From an uncultured Eubacteriales bacterium (GTDB lineage Bacteria; Bacillota; Clostridia; Oscillospirales; Oscillospiraceae): 64,000 nucleotides of DNA. The position numbers and the translations under genes are program-made. Shown in pieces: positions 25,864 to 36,400 of the stretch; within the stretch, counting starts at the first letter, position 1, and every line of letters starts with the position of its first letter. Below the pieces are notes generated by a model. The model had not been told where the DNA came from. It was given only the letters and a program-made list of their open reading frames with translations, and did no database searches. The stretch covers positions 1 through 64,000 of the forward strand of contig UROG01000007.1 in assembly GCA_900549485.1 (NCBI GenBank). The letters run 5' to 3'.

Positions 25864-26796
25864 ATGGACGTTTCTTCCGCGCTTGCCCTTGGGCAGACTG
25901 CGCTTGAGCTTGGCCTTTTCTGCTCGCTTACGGTTCTGGCGCTGTTTCTTAGTTATAATATGCTCAACGTCTGCGATCTTTCGACTGACGGCTGCTTTAC
26001 TCTCGGCGCGGCCGTCGGCGCGTCGGTCGCAATCTCCGGACACCCGCTGCTGTCCATACCCGCGGCGATGGCGGCGGGCGTCTGCTCGGGCTATGTCACA
26101 TCCTTTTTGCAGACCCGCGCCGGGATAAACAGCCTGCTTGCCGGTATAATCGTCAATACGGGGCTGTACTCCGTAAATATCGCCGTGATGGGCGGCGCGT
26201 CGCTTCTCAACATGAATAAGACGGAGACGGTTTTCACGATGATGAAAGCCGCCCTCGCCGGAGGCATGCTTGAAAAGCAGTATAAGCTCATCGTCGGGCT
26301 TATCGCCGCCGCACTTGTCATACTGTTCCTGTCGTTTTTCCTGAAAACGCGGCTTGGCCTTGCCATACGCGCTACCGGCAACAATCCGGACATGGTGCGG
26401 TCGTCTTCAATAAATCCGGTGTTTACGACAACGGTCGGACTTTGCATAGCCAATTCGTTCACCGCCCTTTCCGGATGCCTGCTTGCCCAATCGCAGAAGG
26501 CGCTTGACATAAATATCGGCACGGGCATGGTCACGATCGCGCTTGCCTCGCTGCTTATCGGCGGCACGGTCATGGGCAAAGGCAGCATCACGAAGCGTGC
26601 GGTCGGCGCTGTGCTCGGCGCGGTGATCTTCCGCCTTGTGTACGCCCTTGCATTGCGGCTTGAAATGCCGTCGTATATGCTCAAGCTCGTCTCGGCGGTG
26701 ATAGTTATCCTTGCGATCTCCCTGCCGTATCTCAGGCAGAGAATGCCGGAGATAAAGCGCCGCCTTACCCACGGAAAGGAGGCGCGGAATGCTTGA
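25864..26796 (+). CDS. trpY: Tryptophan ABC importer permease
   Basis: Inner-membrane permease of the COG4120 type, 310 aa, eight or nine hydrophobic segments. Family pattern: NMLNVCDLSTDGCFTLGAAVGA early, a loop TRLGLAIRATGNNPDMVRSS near residue 160-180, and LIGGTVMGKGSITKRAVGAV late. It starts 14 bases after the binding-protein gene and overlaps the ATPase gene by 8 bases, so the three are translationally coupled. Paralogue of 43392-44306. Confidence 0.93.
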   Translation: MDVSSALALGQTALELGLFCSLTVLALFLSYNMLNVCDLSTDGCFTLGAAVGASVAISGHPLLSIPAAMAAGVCSGYVTSFLQTRAGINSLLAGIIVNTGLYSVNIAVMGGASLLNMNKTETVFTMMKAALAGGMLEKQYKLIVGLIAAALVILFLSFFLKTRLGLAIRATGNNPDMVRSSSINPVFTTTVGLCIANSFTALSGCLLAQSQKALDINIGTGMVTIALASLLIGGTVMGKGSITKRAVGAVLGAVIFRLVYALALRLEMPSYMLKLVSAVIVILAISLPYLRQRMPEIKRRLTHGKEARNA

Positions 26797-27574
26797 ACTG
26801 AATAAAATATCCAAAACCTTCAACCCCGGCACGGTAAACGAGAAAAAGGCGCTTTCCGATTTTTCGCTCACGCTGTCCGACGGCGATTTTGTTACCGTTA
26901 TCGGTGCGAACGGCGCGGGCAAGTCAACGCTCTTCAACGCGATAAGCGGGAGATTTCTGACCGACAGCGGCAGTATAATCCTCGACGGCAAGGACATAAC
27001 CTTTATGCCGGAGTATAAGCGCGCACACGTGATAGGCCGCCTCTTTCAGGACCCCATGCTTGGCACGTCGCCGGGAATGACCATTGAGGAGAATCTGAGC
27101 ATGGCGGCAAAGCGCGGCGGCTGGTTTTCGCGTATCACGAAGGCTGACAGACAGTTTTTCCGCGAAAAGCTTGCCATGCTCGGCATGGGGCTTGAGGACA
27201 GACTGACACAGCCTGTCGGACTGCTTTCCGGCGGACAGCGGCAGGCGCTGACGCTCATGATGGCGACAATAGTCCCGCCGCAGCTTCTCCTGCTGGATGA
27301 GCATACCGCCGCGCTTGATCCGGCAGCCGCCGAAAAGGTGCTTGCGGTAACGAAAAGCATAGTCGCCGAGAACAGGATAACCTGCATGATGATAACCCAC
27401 AATATGCAGTCGGCTCTGGAGCTTGGCAGCAGGACGCTCATGATGGACATGGGCAATATTATCATGGACGTGAGCGGGGAGGAGCGAGCTGGCATGACGG
27501 TTCAGGACTTCCTCGACCGTTTTCACAGCTGTGTCGGGAAAAACCTCGATAACGACAGAATGCTGATGGTCTGA
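26789..27574 (+). CDS. trpZ: Tryptophan ABC importer ATPase
   Basis: Cytosolic ABC ATPase of the COG1101 type, 261 aa. Walker A GANGAGKST near residue 36, signature LLSGGQRQAL near 148, Walker B LLLLDEHTAALDP near 168, and H-loop ITHNM near 197. The N-terminal ISKTFNPGTVNEK is shared almost word for word with the paralogue at 44299 (YKTFNPGTVNAK). It overlaps the permease end by 8 bases. Downstream come a long hairpin and an intrinsic terminator. Confidence 0.94.
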   Translation: MLELNKISKTFNPGTVNEKKALSDFSLTLSDGDFVTVIGANGAGKSTLFNAISGRFLTDSGSIILDGKDITFMPEYKRAHVIGRLFQDPMLGTSPGMTIEENLSMAAKRGGWFSRITKADRQFFREKLAMLGMGLEDRLTQPVGLLSGGQRQALTLMMATIVPPQLLLLDEHTAALDPAAAEKVLAVTKSIVAENRITCMMITHNMQSALELGSRTLMMDMGNIIMDVSGEERAGMTVQDFLDRFHSCVGKNLDNDRMLMV

Positions 27575-27595
27575 ATTATATCAATAAAATGGAAA

Positions 27596-27638
27596 TCAGC
27601 CTGTCAAAGAACCTCAATGATGTTCTTTGACAGGCTGA
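27596..27638 (+). repeat. 17-bp hairpin shared with the second importer, copy A
   Basis: 27596-27612 pairs perfectly with 27622-27638. The loop-proximal part CAAAGA-CCTCAATGA-GTTCTTTG recurs at 43324-43360 with paired base changes that keep the stem. It is not followed by a T run; the terminator is a separate hairpin just after it. Confidence 0.8.
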
Positions 27639-27647
27639 TAAGCCGAG

Positions 27648-27670
27648 TCCGCCGAAGGGCGGATTTTTTT
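27648..27670 (+). terminator. Terminator of the trp importer operon
   Basis: TCCGCC (27648-27653) pairs with GGCGGA (27658-27663), followed by seven T at 27664-27670. Confidence 0.85.
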
Positions 27671-27672
27671 AT

Positions 27673-27701
27673 GGCTCTACCCCAACTATTGACATAGAAC
27701 C
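27673..27701. repeat. IS-end-like repeat, copy 2
   Basis: 29 bases differing at one position from 9866-9894, same orientation, again placed just after a transcription terminator. It contains TACCCCAAC-N8-TAGAACC. No transposase gene is near. Confidence 0.85.
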
Positions 27702-27731
27702 AGAATGAAGCTTTTTACGAGCTTTTATGCG

Positions 27732-28277
27732 TTATTCATCAAGACCGTCGTCGCAGATAAGGCCGTAACCGCCCTGATTGCGCTTGTAGACGACGGAGAC
27801 GGCATCGTCTTCATCCATATTCTTGAACACAAAGAACTCATGCCCAAGCAGGTTCATTTGCAGGATAGCTTCCTCGGCGGACATCGGCTTTATGGAGAAA
27901 TGCTTGCTGCGGACGATCCTGAATTCCTCTGCCTCCTCGTCGGCAGGAACGAAGGCAGGTACGGCTTCACGCTCCAATGCCCCCTCACGAAGCTTCTTCG
28001 CAAGACGGGTCTTGTTTCTGCGGATCTGGCGCTCTATCGCGGCGACGCCGGAGTCCACAGAGGCGTACATATCACTTGTAAGTTCGCTTGCCCTGTAATA
28101 CATACCGTTGTTGTGGATGGTTATTTCGGCGAGGAAACGCCCCCGTTCGATACTGAACGTAACAAACGCCTCAGCCTCGGTTTTGAAGAACCTGTCAAGC
28201 TTACCTATCTTGCGTTCGCAATAAGCCCTCAGCTCCTCAGAAGAATCCATCTTTTTCTCGGTAAAAGTGAACTTCAT
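27732..28277 (-). CDS. hpf: Long-form ribosome hibernation promoting factor
   Basis: 181 aa, the long form that pairs 70S ribosomes into 100S dimers in stationary phase. N-terminal HPF domain (residues 1-~100) with the RKIGKLDRFF helix and basic helix RRNKTRLAKKLR; a short charged linker; then the C-terminal dimerisation domain beginning IVRSKHFSIKPMSAEEAILQM. ATG at 28277. A perfect 12-bp palindrome (28307-28318 / 28324-28335) lies 30 bases upstream and could be a regulatory site or leader hairpin. Confidence 0.96.
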   Translation of the reverse strand: MKFTFTEKKMDSSEELRAYCERKIGKLDRFFKTEAEAFVTFSIERGRFLAEITIHNNGMYYRASELTSDMYASVDSGVAAIERQIRRNKTRLAKKLREGALEREAVPAFVPADEEAEEFRIVRSKHFSIKPMSAEEAILQMNLLGHEFFVFKNMDEDDAVSVVYKRNQGGYGLICDDGLDE

Positions 28278-28306
28278 ACTGCCAACTCCTTTCGATCATT
28301 GCGTAC

Positions 28307-28335
28307 CATATCAAAAGGCTCGTCCTTTTGATATG
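28307..28335. repeat. 12-bp palindrome upstream of hpf
   Basis: CATATCAAAAGG and its exact reverse complement are separated by CTCGT. It is in the hpf leader/promoter region. No T-run follows on the minus strand, so it does not look like a terminator. Confidence 0.6.
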
Positions 28336-28451
28336 TATATATTACCACATAATTACATCAAATTGAAGTCTTTTTTGTGAACATTGCAAAATACGTCATG
28401 TATAACAGACTTTCATGGTGCTATTTGTATATTCATACAAAAATTCATATA

Positions 28452-28503
28452 AAAAGCCGCGGCTATCCGGCGCAGTCCTGTCAGCGCCTTGCCGCGGCTC
28501 TTT
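28452..28503 (-). terminator. Terminator of the PepSY gene
   Basis: GCCGCGGC arms (28456-28464 / 28491-28499) enclose a branched inner hairpin, with a run of T on the minus strand after it. It lies a few bases after the PepSY stop. Confidence 0.8.
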
Positions 28504-28507
28504 TTGA

Positions 28508-28801
28508 TCAGTCTATCTCGGTCCTTTTGTCAATGATCTCTCCGGTAGCGGGATCAAGGAGATACTTATACTCTGTAAAGCCGACCTCAAAATCGACCTC
28601 ATATCTGGCGATGCCGTGTTCCTTCTCAAATTCGACGTCCGTGTCGGTAATTTCCGTCATGCTGACGCCCGCATCTGCAACAGCAATGCCAAGCGCCTCT
28701 TTCTTTGATATGTACTTGCTGTTGAAGCTCCACACACAGTAACCTGTAATTGCGGCGGCAACAAGCACCACAGCGATAATGACAGTGATAACTTTTTTCA
28801 T
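28508..28801 (-). CDS. PepSY-domain small exported/membrane protein
   Basis: 97 aa: N-terminal hydrophobic segment (residues 4-25) acting as signal or anchor, then one PepSY domain: SKKEALGIAVADAGV, a beta strand pair, and YKYLLDPATGEIIDKRTE. PepSY modules are thought to inhibit proteases or bind ligands at the cell surface; the partner here is unknown. Single-gene unit with its own terminator. ATG at 28801 follows AAAGAAAAAG, a modest ribosome site. Confidence 0.85.
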   Translation of the reverse strand: MKKVITVIIAVVLVAAAITGYCVWSFNSKYISKKEALGIAVADAGVSMTEITDTDVEFEKEHGIARYEVDFEVGFTEYKYLLDPATGEIIDKRTEID

Positions 28802-28902
28802 ACTTCTCTTTTTCCTTTCTTTTTGCTTCCATATAATGGATGCATCTCTCTCGGAAAAGTTACAGCTTTATCAAAGTTTTTTTAATATTTTTTTACGAAC
28901 CG

Positions 28903-29574
28903 TCAGCCCGCGAAATGCATTGCCGTGGCTTTCAGCATTTCATTGTGTTCATCTATCTTTATGGCGTTCCACTGCTCCTGCGTGCCGGAATAGTATATAT
29001 CCTTGAGCGCGGTGCAGCCTGAAAACACATCTATGCCGATGACCGTCACACTGACCGGTATCGCAGCGCCGGTAAGCCCCACGCAGTCGGAAAAGGCAAC
29101 GTTGCCTATGCTCTCAACACCGGCGGGAAGCGTAATGCCCGTAAGACTGTCGCAGCTGAAAAACGCGGCGTCCCCGATGCTTTTAACACCCGTTCCAGCA
29201 ATCAGCTCCGTAAGGCTGTCGCAGTTAAAAAACGCAAAGGCGCCTATGCTCTCCAGTCCTTCGGGTATCGTTACGCTTACAAGGGCGCTGCACTCGGCAA
29301 ATGCGAAATCGCTGATATCCGTCACGCCCGCTTCGATTTTAACGCCGAGGATAAACGGTTTGTATATTTCCCACGGAGCGGCTGCTTTTTCCGAGTATTC
29401 TTCCATTTTTCCCGTCCCGCTGACAGTGAGTATTCCCGTATCGCTCAGCGACCATGTTAGATTATCGCCGCACGTGCTGGAGTCGGTTTCGGAAGCGAAC
29501 GCCGACGGCATAAGCGATAAACACAGGGCAAAGACTATAAACAGGGCAAAATACTTTCCGGATACTCTTTTCAT
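28903..29574 (-). CDS. BspA-like leucine-rich repeat exported protein
   Basis: About 223 aa. ATG at 29574 follows AGGAGAG and gives a signal peptide ending near PSAFA-SE; the upstream in-frame start at 29607 is not needed. After a short beta-rich part (LTWSLSDTGILTVSGTGKM), five 23-residue repeats of the LRR_5 type follow (pattern ..IG..AF..C.SLT.I..P.G.). It ends without an anchor, so it is probably secreted. Such proteins are adhesins or of unknown role. Its length is small for the family. Confidence 0.88.
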   Translation of the reverse strand: MKRVSGKYFALFIVFALCLSLMPSAFASETDSSTCGDNLTWSLSDTGILTVSGTGKMEEYSEKAAAPWEIYKPFILGVKIEAGVTDISDFAFAECSALVSVTIPEGLESIGAFAFFNCDSLTELIAGTGVKSIGDAAFFSCDSLTGITLPAGVESIGNVAFSDCVGLTGAAIPVSVTVIGIDVFSGCTALKDIYYSGTQEQWNAIKIDEHNEMLKATAMHFAG

Positions 29575-29636
29575 GCGGTGCTCTCCTTTTCGGGTCATAT
29601 AAGTCAATTCTAAAGCGGTGTCAAACGCGTTCGTTT

Positions 29637-30251
29637 TTATCCCATAAGTTGTTCGACGACGGAATCATAGATTTTGTTCGCCTCCGGAACAAATTTTTCG
29701 AGCATGGCACGGATCTTTCCGTTCATCTCCTCTGCGGCGGCTCTGTCTTTCATAAGGCGCGTGTTGACATAGACGTTCAGCGCCGCCGCCCTCAGCGCCG
29801 CCCTGCACAGCTCCGCCCCGCATCCCGCGTCGGAAACGGCAAGAGAGCTGCCGAGGAGCGCAAAGCGCTCCATAAGCTCTATTGCGCGGCAGCTTATTTC
29901 CGCGATCTCCATCGGTGCGGAAGCGGCAAGAGCAAGACAGCTTTCCATTACCGCATCGCGCTCCGGCGCGTCCTTCGGCATGGCATAGGCGCGGCTCAGA
30001 GGCTCAAAGCACTCTGCGTCGGCATCGACAAGCTCAAGAAGGCGCTCTTGTATCCGCTTGGCCTGTGCGGTTATTTCACGCAGTTCAGGCTCATTCGCGG
30101 CATATTTCTTTTTTCCTATCGTAAGACTTCCGACCATCACGCCAAGTCCCGCCCCGAGTGCGGAAACAAGCGCGCTCACACCTCCGCCGCCCGGAACGGG
30201 CGCGGAAGAGGCTAGTGCGTCGCTGAAATCATTTATTGTCATTTCTCTCAT
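29637..30251 (-). CDS. fchA: Methenyl-THF cyclohydrolase (FchA / cyclodeaminase family)
   Basis: 204 aa, all-helical cyclodeaminase-like fold. Family signature PVPGGGGVSALVSALGAGL is near residues 18-36, and the partner region DADAECFEPLSRAYAMPK near 77-94. Monofunctional members in Clostridia hydrolyse 5,10-methenyl-THF to 10-formyl-THF; homologues fused in animals act as formiminotetrahydrofolate cyclodeaminase. No formiminotransferase or histidine degradation gene is adjacent, which favours the cyclohydrolase role. That matches the missing cyclohydrolase residues in FolD of this same window. ATG at 30251 follows AAGG by eleven bases. Confidence 0.88.
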   Translation of the reverse strand: MREMTINDFSDALASSAPVPGGGGVSALVSALGAGLGVMVGSLTIGKKKYAANEPELREITAQAKRIQERLLELVDADAECFEPLSRAYAMPKDAPERDAVMESCLALAASAPMEIAEISCRAIELMERFALLGSSLAVSDAGCGAELCRAALRAAALNVYVNTRLMKDRAAAEEMNGKIRAMLEKFVPEANKIYDSVVEQLMG

Positions 30252-30457
30252 AAAATATATACCTTAAAAAACTGTGGTCATCAAATTTTGTGTGCCTTGT
30301 CAACAGACCCGGCCGTCAGAAAAGCTTCGTCTGTTTGACCAATAAAATTATAACCGCCGGCGCCTGACCTGTCAATCGCGGCACAGCGCTGTTTTTTGCA
30401 TATACTCGGAAAAATCGGGAAAAATGTGTGCAAATACTGTTTTTCGGAGAGAGGCAA

Positions 30458-33400
30458 ATGGGTATATACAGAGCTGATATGTACATTGACGATGACAAGC
30501 TGTACGATTACGCCGCAAACACGGCAAAGCTCATATCGTCATTGCGTGAAGACGGCTGCATCGGCGCCGCAGGGACTATAAAAAGAGCATATCACGGCGT
30601 CAGAAAATGCCATGACGAGATAAGCCGCAGATATGCCTCCGTTGCCTCCCCTCCCAAAAGCTGTGATTGGATAATGGACAACTTCTATATGGTGCAGAGA
30701 GAGTACGCCTCGGTTCTCCCCTCCGTCCTGCGTGCGTCATATGTCCGCAGCTGTGCGGAGGGGCTTCTCCCGCTCTATATGTGCCGCACGCTGCTTTTAT
30801 GCAGCGGCGGGGCAGTCTCGGAAAAGCGTCTGTCCTCATTTCTCACCGGATTCCAGTCCGTTCTTGTGCTCAGACGTTCCGAGCTTGAGCTTATTCCCGC
30901 CATGCTTCCGGCAGCGATCATAATAAATCTTTCGGAAATTCTCGGCGAAATGCGCTCCTCCGCCGAGCCTGACAGCTATGCGGACAGTCTTGAAGCCCTT
31001 TTTTCTACGCTCAGGCTCTTTTCCGTGATCGACACGGCAAAGCTTATTTCAAAGGCCGATGTACCCGACAGGATACTGCGTTCCGACCCTACCGGTGAAT
31101 ACGGAAAAATGGACAGCGGCACACGTCAGGCATATCTGCGCCGTCTCCAGCAGCTTGCAAGAAAAGAGCGCCTTGACGAGCACATATACGCCTCACGCCT
31201 CATCGAAAAGGCAAGAGAACGGGATGTGCATATAGGGACGCTCCTATTTGAGCAAAAGGACGGCAGCGGCGGGCTTTATATCTGCGCCAACATCCTGCTG
31301 ACGCTGTTTATCGCGTTTATTCCCGGCTTTGCCTACCGCAGCTTCCTGTCCTCGCTGCTGTTGATCCTGCCGGTATCCGAGCTTGTGAAAGCGCTTATCG
31401 ACTTCACGCTCTCCCGCTTTGTAAGGGCAAAGCGGCTTTTCAGGATGGAGACGGAAAACGGCATACCGCCGGAGGGAAAAACCATAGTCGTCGTGTCGGC
31501 TCTCATAGGGGACATAGACGGTGCGGACAGACTTGAGCAGCTTTATCATGCCTGCAAGAGCGAAGGAAGCGCCCTTTCTTTCGGGCTTCTTGCCGATCTT
31601 CCCGCAGCGCAGACACAGGAGCTTCCGGAGGACGCGGCGTCGCTTGCAAAGTTAAGACGCTCCGTTGCGGGGCTTAATCTCAAATACGGAAACCGATTCT
31701 ATCTTTTTACGCGCAAGCGCCGCTTCGACGGGGAGAAATTCACTCCGCACGAGCGCAAGCGCGGCGCGATAACAGAGCTTGCAAAGCTTCTTTGCGAAAA
31801 GGAAAACGAGCTTACCGTCACCGGCGATAAGGACGCTCTTGCAGGAACAAAATACATCCTCACGCTTGACAGCGATACGCTTATATATCCCGGCAGTATA
31901 GGCGAGCTTGTGGGCGCGATCCTTCACCCGCTCAACCGTCCCGTCGTGGACAGGGCGAAAAAGCGCGTTGCCGCCGGTCACGCCGTTATCCATCCGCGTA
32001 TCGACACGGAGCTGAGAAGCGCCTGCGAAACCGATTTTGCCCTGATTTTCGCCGGAAGCGGCGGGTGCGACCCTTACGGCGCCGTCGCCGGTGAGCTTTA
32101 TATGGACGCGTTCGGAAGCGGCGGTTTTGCCGGCAAGGGGCTTATCGACGCGCACGCGTTTCTTGAGTGTACCGGAGATTTTCCGAAGGGACGTATTCTC
32201 AGTCACGACGCGCCCGAGGGGGCGGTGCTGCGCGGGGCGTATATGGGCGACGCGGAGTTTTCGGACGCGTTCCCGTTTCTCCCTCTTGCATGGTACAAGC
32301 GTCTGCACCGCTGGATACGGGGCGATTGGCAGAACATCGCCTTCATCTTCGCTCCCGATCTCAGAGATATCGACCGCTGGCGGCTTTTCGACAATCTGCG
32401 CCGCAGTCTTATAGCGCCCGCAACGTTTATTGCCATCCTCGCGGGGCTTTTCGGAAGCGGGATAGGGCTTCGGCTCGCGGCGGGCGCGGCTGTGCTGTCG
32501 CTTCTCAGCGGGCTTTTGCTGTCCATGCTTGAGAGCAGCATGAAGCACCGTGAGCATATCCCGCTGCGCCGCCACACAAGGCTTCTCAGCGGCATGGGCG
32601 GCGCAATTATCCAGGCTTTCATAAGGCTGTGGCTTCTGCCGTATGAGGCGTGGGTATCCCTCAGCGCCATAGTCACGGCGCTCTGGCGTATGCTCATCAG
32701 CCGGAAAAAGCTTCTGCAATGGCAGACTGCCGCCGCCTCCCTCGGTGAGGGCGGATTTGCCGCGCATGTACGCGCAATGTGGCCCGCCGTACTCGTCGGC
32801 GTAGTACTCATGGCGCTGTGCGGATCGGTCATGGGCAAATCCGCAGGACTGATGTGGCTTCTATCCCCCGCCGCAGCGGCCGCTCTCGCCCTGCCGTCGG
32901 GCAGCATAGATACGCTTCCCGACACGGAAAAGAATTATCTGCGTGAAGCGTCAAGGCGGGGCTATAAATATTTCAGCACATTCTTTACCCCTGAGGATAA
33001 CTTCCTCCCACCCGATAATTTTCAGGAGCAGCCGCCCGTCGGTCTTGCGCACAGAACCTCGCCCACGAACATCTCTCTCGCCCTGTGTTCCGCCGTTTCG
33101 GGCTGCGACATGGGTTTTCTCAGCCCCGCGGACGCCGCTGAGAGTGTGGAGCGGATAATAGAAGCGCTCGAAAAAATGCCGCGCTTCAAGGGACATTTTT
33201 ATAATTGGTACAACACGCGCACTCTTACACCGCTGACCCCCGCCTTTATTTCCACCGTAGACAGCGGCAACCTCTACGCCGGACTTGTTGTCGCAAAGGA
33301 AGCCATGCTTGAAGCAAACGAGCTGTCCCTTGCGATGAGAATCGCCGCGATAATGGAAAAAATGGACTTTTCGTTTCTCTTTGACAGCGAACGGCGGCTT

Positions 33401-36400
33401 TTCCACATCTGCTACGACACGGTAAAGGAGCAGGGTACGGGCGGCTGGTACGACCTTATGGCAAGCGAAGCAATGCTGACAAGCTATATCGCCATCGCAA
33501 AGGGCGACGTGCCGGTAAAGCATTGGCGGCGGCTGAGCCGCGCACAGCTCCAGAAGGACGGCTACCGCGGTCTCGCAAGCTGGACAGGCACAATGTTTGA
33601 ATACCTCATGCCGGAGCTTTTTCTGCCGATATACCGCGGGAGCCTGCTGTATGAAAGCGGGCGCTTCTGCGTGTATGTACAGAAGCGCCGCGTATGGGCG
33701 GGCAAGCCGTGGGGCATCTCGGAAAGCGCGTTTTACAGTCTCGACAGCGCAATGAATTACAGATACAAGGCGCACGGATGCGGCGCGCTGTCTCTCAAGC
33801 GCGGGCAGGACGAGGAGACGGTCATCTCGCCGTACAGCAGCTTTCTCGCCCTTGCGATAGACGCAGAGAGCAGCATAAGGAATATGCGCCGGCTTGAAGC
33901 CTTCGGCGCTCTCGGCCGGTTCGGCTTCATCGAGGCGCTTGACTTTACTCCCGAACGCTGCCGGAGCAGCAGCGGCGAACAGGTACGCTGCTATATGGCG
34001 CACCATATCGGCATGAGCATCACCGCCGCCGCTAACGCCGCATGCGGCGGGAGCATAAGACGCCGCTTCATGGCGTCGCCCGACATGGGCGCGTTTGCAA
34101 TGCTTTTGCAGGAGCGTCTGCCCGAAAGTGCGGCGGTGATAAAGAAAGAAAGCTCCGACATTCCGGAGCGCATAGACCGCGGCGCGGTATGCGGCTGGAC
34201 AATGCGCGGCGGCGCGGAGGACACGCCTGAGCATTGCTGTGTGCTGTCAAACGGCGCGTACAGCATCATGTCAACCAACCGCGGCCGCTCAAAGGCGGTA
34301 TGCGGTCCCGTGACCGTTTACGACGCTGACGCGTCCGACTGCGGATGGGAAACGGAGCTTGAAATAAACGGCCGCTGTGAAAAGCTCATACCGTCCGGAG
34401 TGTGCGATATGTGGGAGATGAACGAAAGCAGCGTCTCCTTCTCCGGACGCGCCGCGGGAATTTTATACGGCTGCACGATCGGCACGGCCTGCGGAGAATG
34501 CGGTGAAAAGCGCACCGTCACTCTGCGCGCCGACAGCGACAGAGAGCTGAGACTGCGTTTCAGACTGACTCCCATATTGGCTCCTATAAAAAGCTATGCC
34601 GCGCACACGGCTTTCAGACAGCTCGGCATCTGCTCGCAGACAAGCGGCAATACTATCACGGTACGCCGTCTGAGGCGTCCGGACTGTCCGGAGCTGTGGC
34701 TATCCGTTGCCTGCGACGCGCCTATAAAATTCGACGGCGCAGACGGCGGAAGCGTCACATGGTACGCCAATCCCGTTATCAGCGGCGAATGTTCCGTCGC
34801 TCTCACCGCCGGAAAGGAAAAGGCGGTCTCCTTTTCCTTGTGCATAAGCACGCAGATGAAAGAGGCTTTTGAAGGCTGTCAGCGTATATTGGTATCCGAG
34901 TGCGGCGAGTACGGCAGTTTTGTGAGCGCCGCGGCGGCGCATCTTAAAATGTCGTCGGCCGACATAAGCTTTGCCATGAAGCTGCTCAAGCGCATATGGC
35001 GCGGCACGCTGCACGGTGCGGCGGCAAGAAAGGCGCTCTGGCAATACGGCATATCCGGCGATTTTCCGCTTGTCTGCTGCGACGGGCGCTCAAGCGAGCT
35101 TGAAAGGGTCATAAAATGCTTCTGTCTTCTGAAAAGCTGTCAGGTCGAGGCGGAATGTGCCGTTTTCTCCGACGAGCAGGGCGAATACCGGCAGCCGATA
35201 TTTCAGAAGCTCAGCAAAATTCTCTCCGCCGTTTCGCTTGAAATCCTCATAAATACGGCAGGCGGCGTGCATATTGTGCCGATCTCCGCAGTTCCGGAGG
35301 TGATGAGCCGTTCGGTCTATTCTCTCGGTGCGAATGAAGAAAAGCGCAGCGCGCTTCCTTCCTTCCCCTACTCCGCCCCCAGAGCGCCGCGGAGTATACC
35401 GGCGTATTCCGGCGGCGGCCTGTCTTTTGATTATTATATTAACTCAAATCTCCCGCCGCGGCCATGGCAGCTTGTGATGTCAAACGGCCGTTTCGGGTAT
35501 ATCGCCGCAGACTGCGGCAGCGGATATATGTGGCTTGACAACGCACGGGAAATGCGCATAAATCCGCCGCCCTGCGATGCGCTTTCAACCCACGGGAGCG
35601 AAATGCTGTGGCTTGAGAGGAACGGCGAAAAAGTCAGTCTCTTTGCCGCAAACGACGGCTATGCCTGTTCGGTAAGCTTCTCGCCCGCTCTGGCTGTATG
35701 GGAAAAGGACACGGGCTTCTGCAAGCCGCTTCTGAAAGCGTTCGTGCCGGAAGACGTGAACGCAAGAGTTTTTACCGTAGAGGGCTGTGAGGGGCAGCGT
35801 CTCCGCTGGCGTCTGCTCCCTGTCATGGGCGCGGCAGACAGCGCGTCGGTTCAATTTTTCTTTGACGGCAGGAGCGTAAGAATAACTAACCCGGAAAGCT
35901 ATTACGACGGTGCTGTGCTTACGCTCACCTGTTCGATGCCGATGCAGTGTTCCTTTGACTACGAGGACAATTCCGTCATTCTCAGCCTTGTCGCGGACAA
36001 AAAAACAGTTCTTGTCTGCGGGATCGACAGTGAAGAGCGGCTGTCCGCGCTCTGCGGAGAGGAAGCCTGCGGCGCGGCGGAGGAGAAGGTACACGGCGCA
36101 TGGCAGGCGCTGCTCTCCCGCTTGTCTCTGTCATGCGGTCTGGAGCCGCTTGACAGCTATATGGGCGGATGGTGTCTCTATCAGATAATCGCGTGCCGCC
36201 TCAGAGGACGGGCAAGCCTCTATCAGAGCGGCGGGGCTATCGGCTTCCGCGATCAGCTTCAGGACGCGGTGAACCTCATTTTGTTTGACTTTGCTTATGC
36301 AAGGGAACGCATTATCGACTGCTGCAAGCATCAGTACACGCAGGGCGACGTGATGCACTGGTGGCACGTCCATCCCGACGGCGACATGGGCATACGCACA

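Noticed and set aside
9793..27701. An intact transposon or integrated element between the two repeats
   Set aside because: No transposase, integrase or recombinase gene is seen and the segment contains housekeeping-like genes. Only the repeats themselves are reported.
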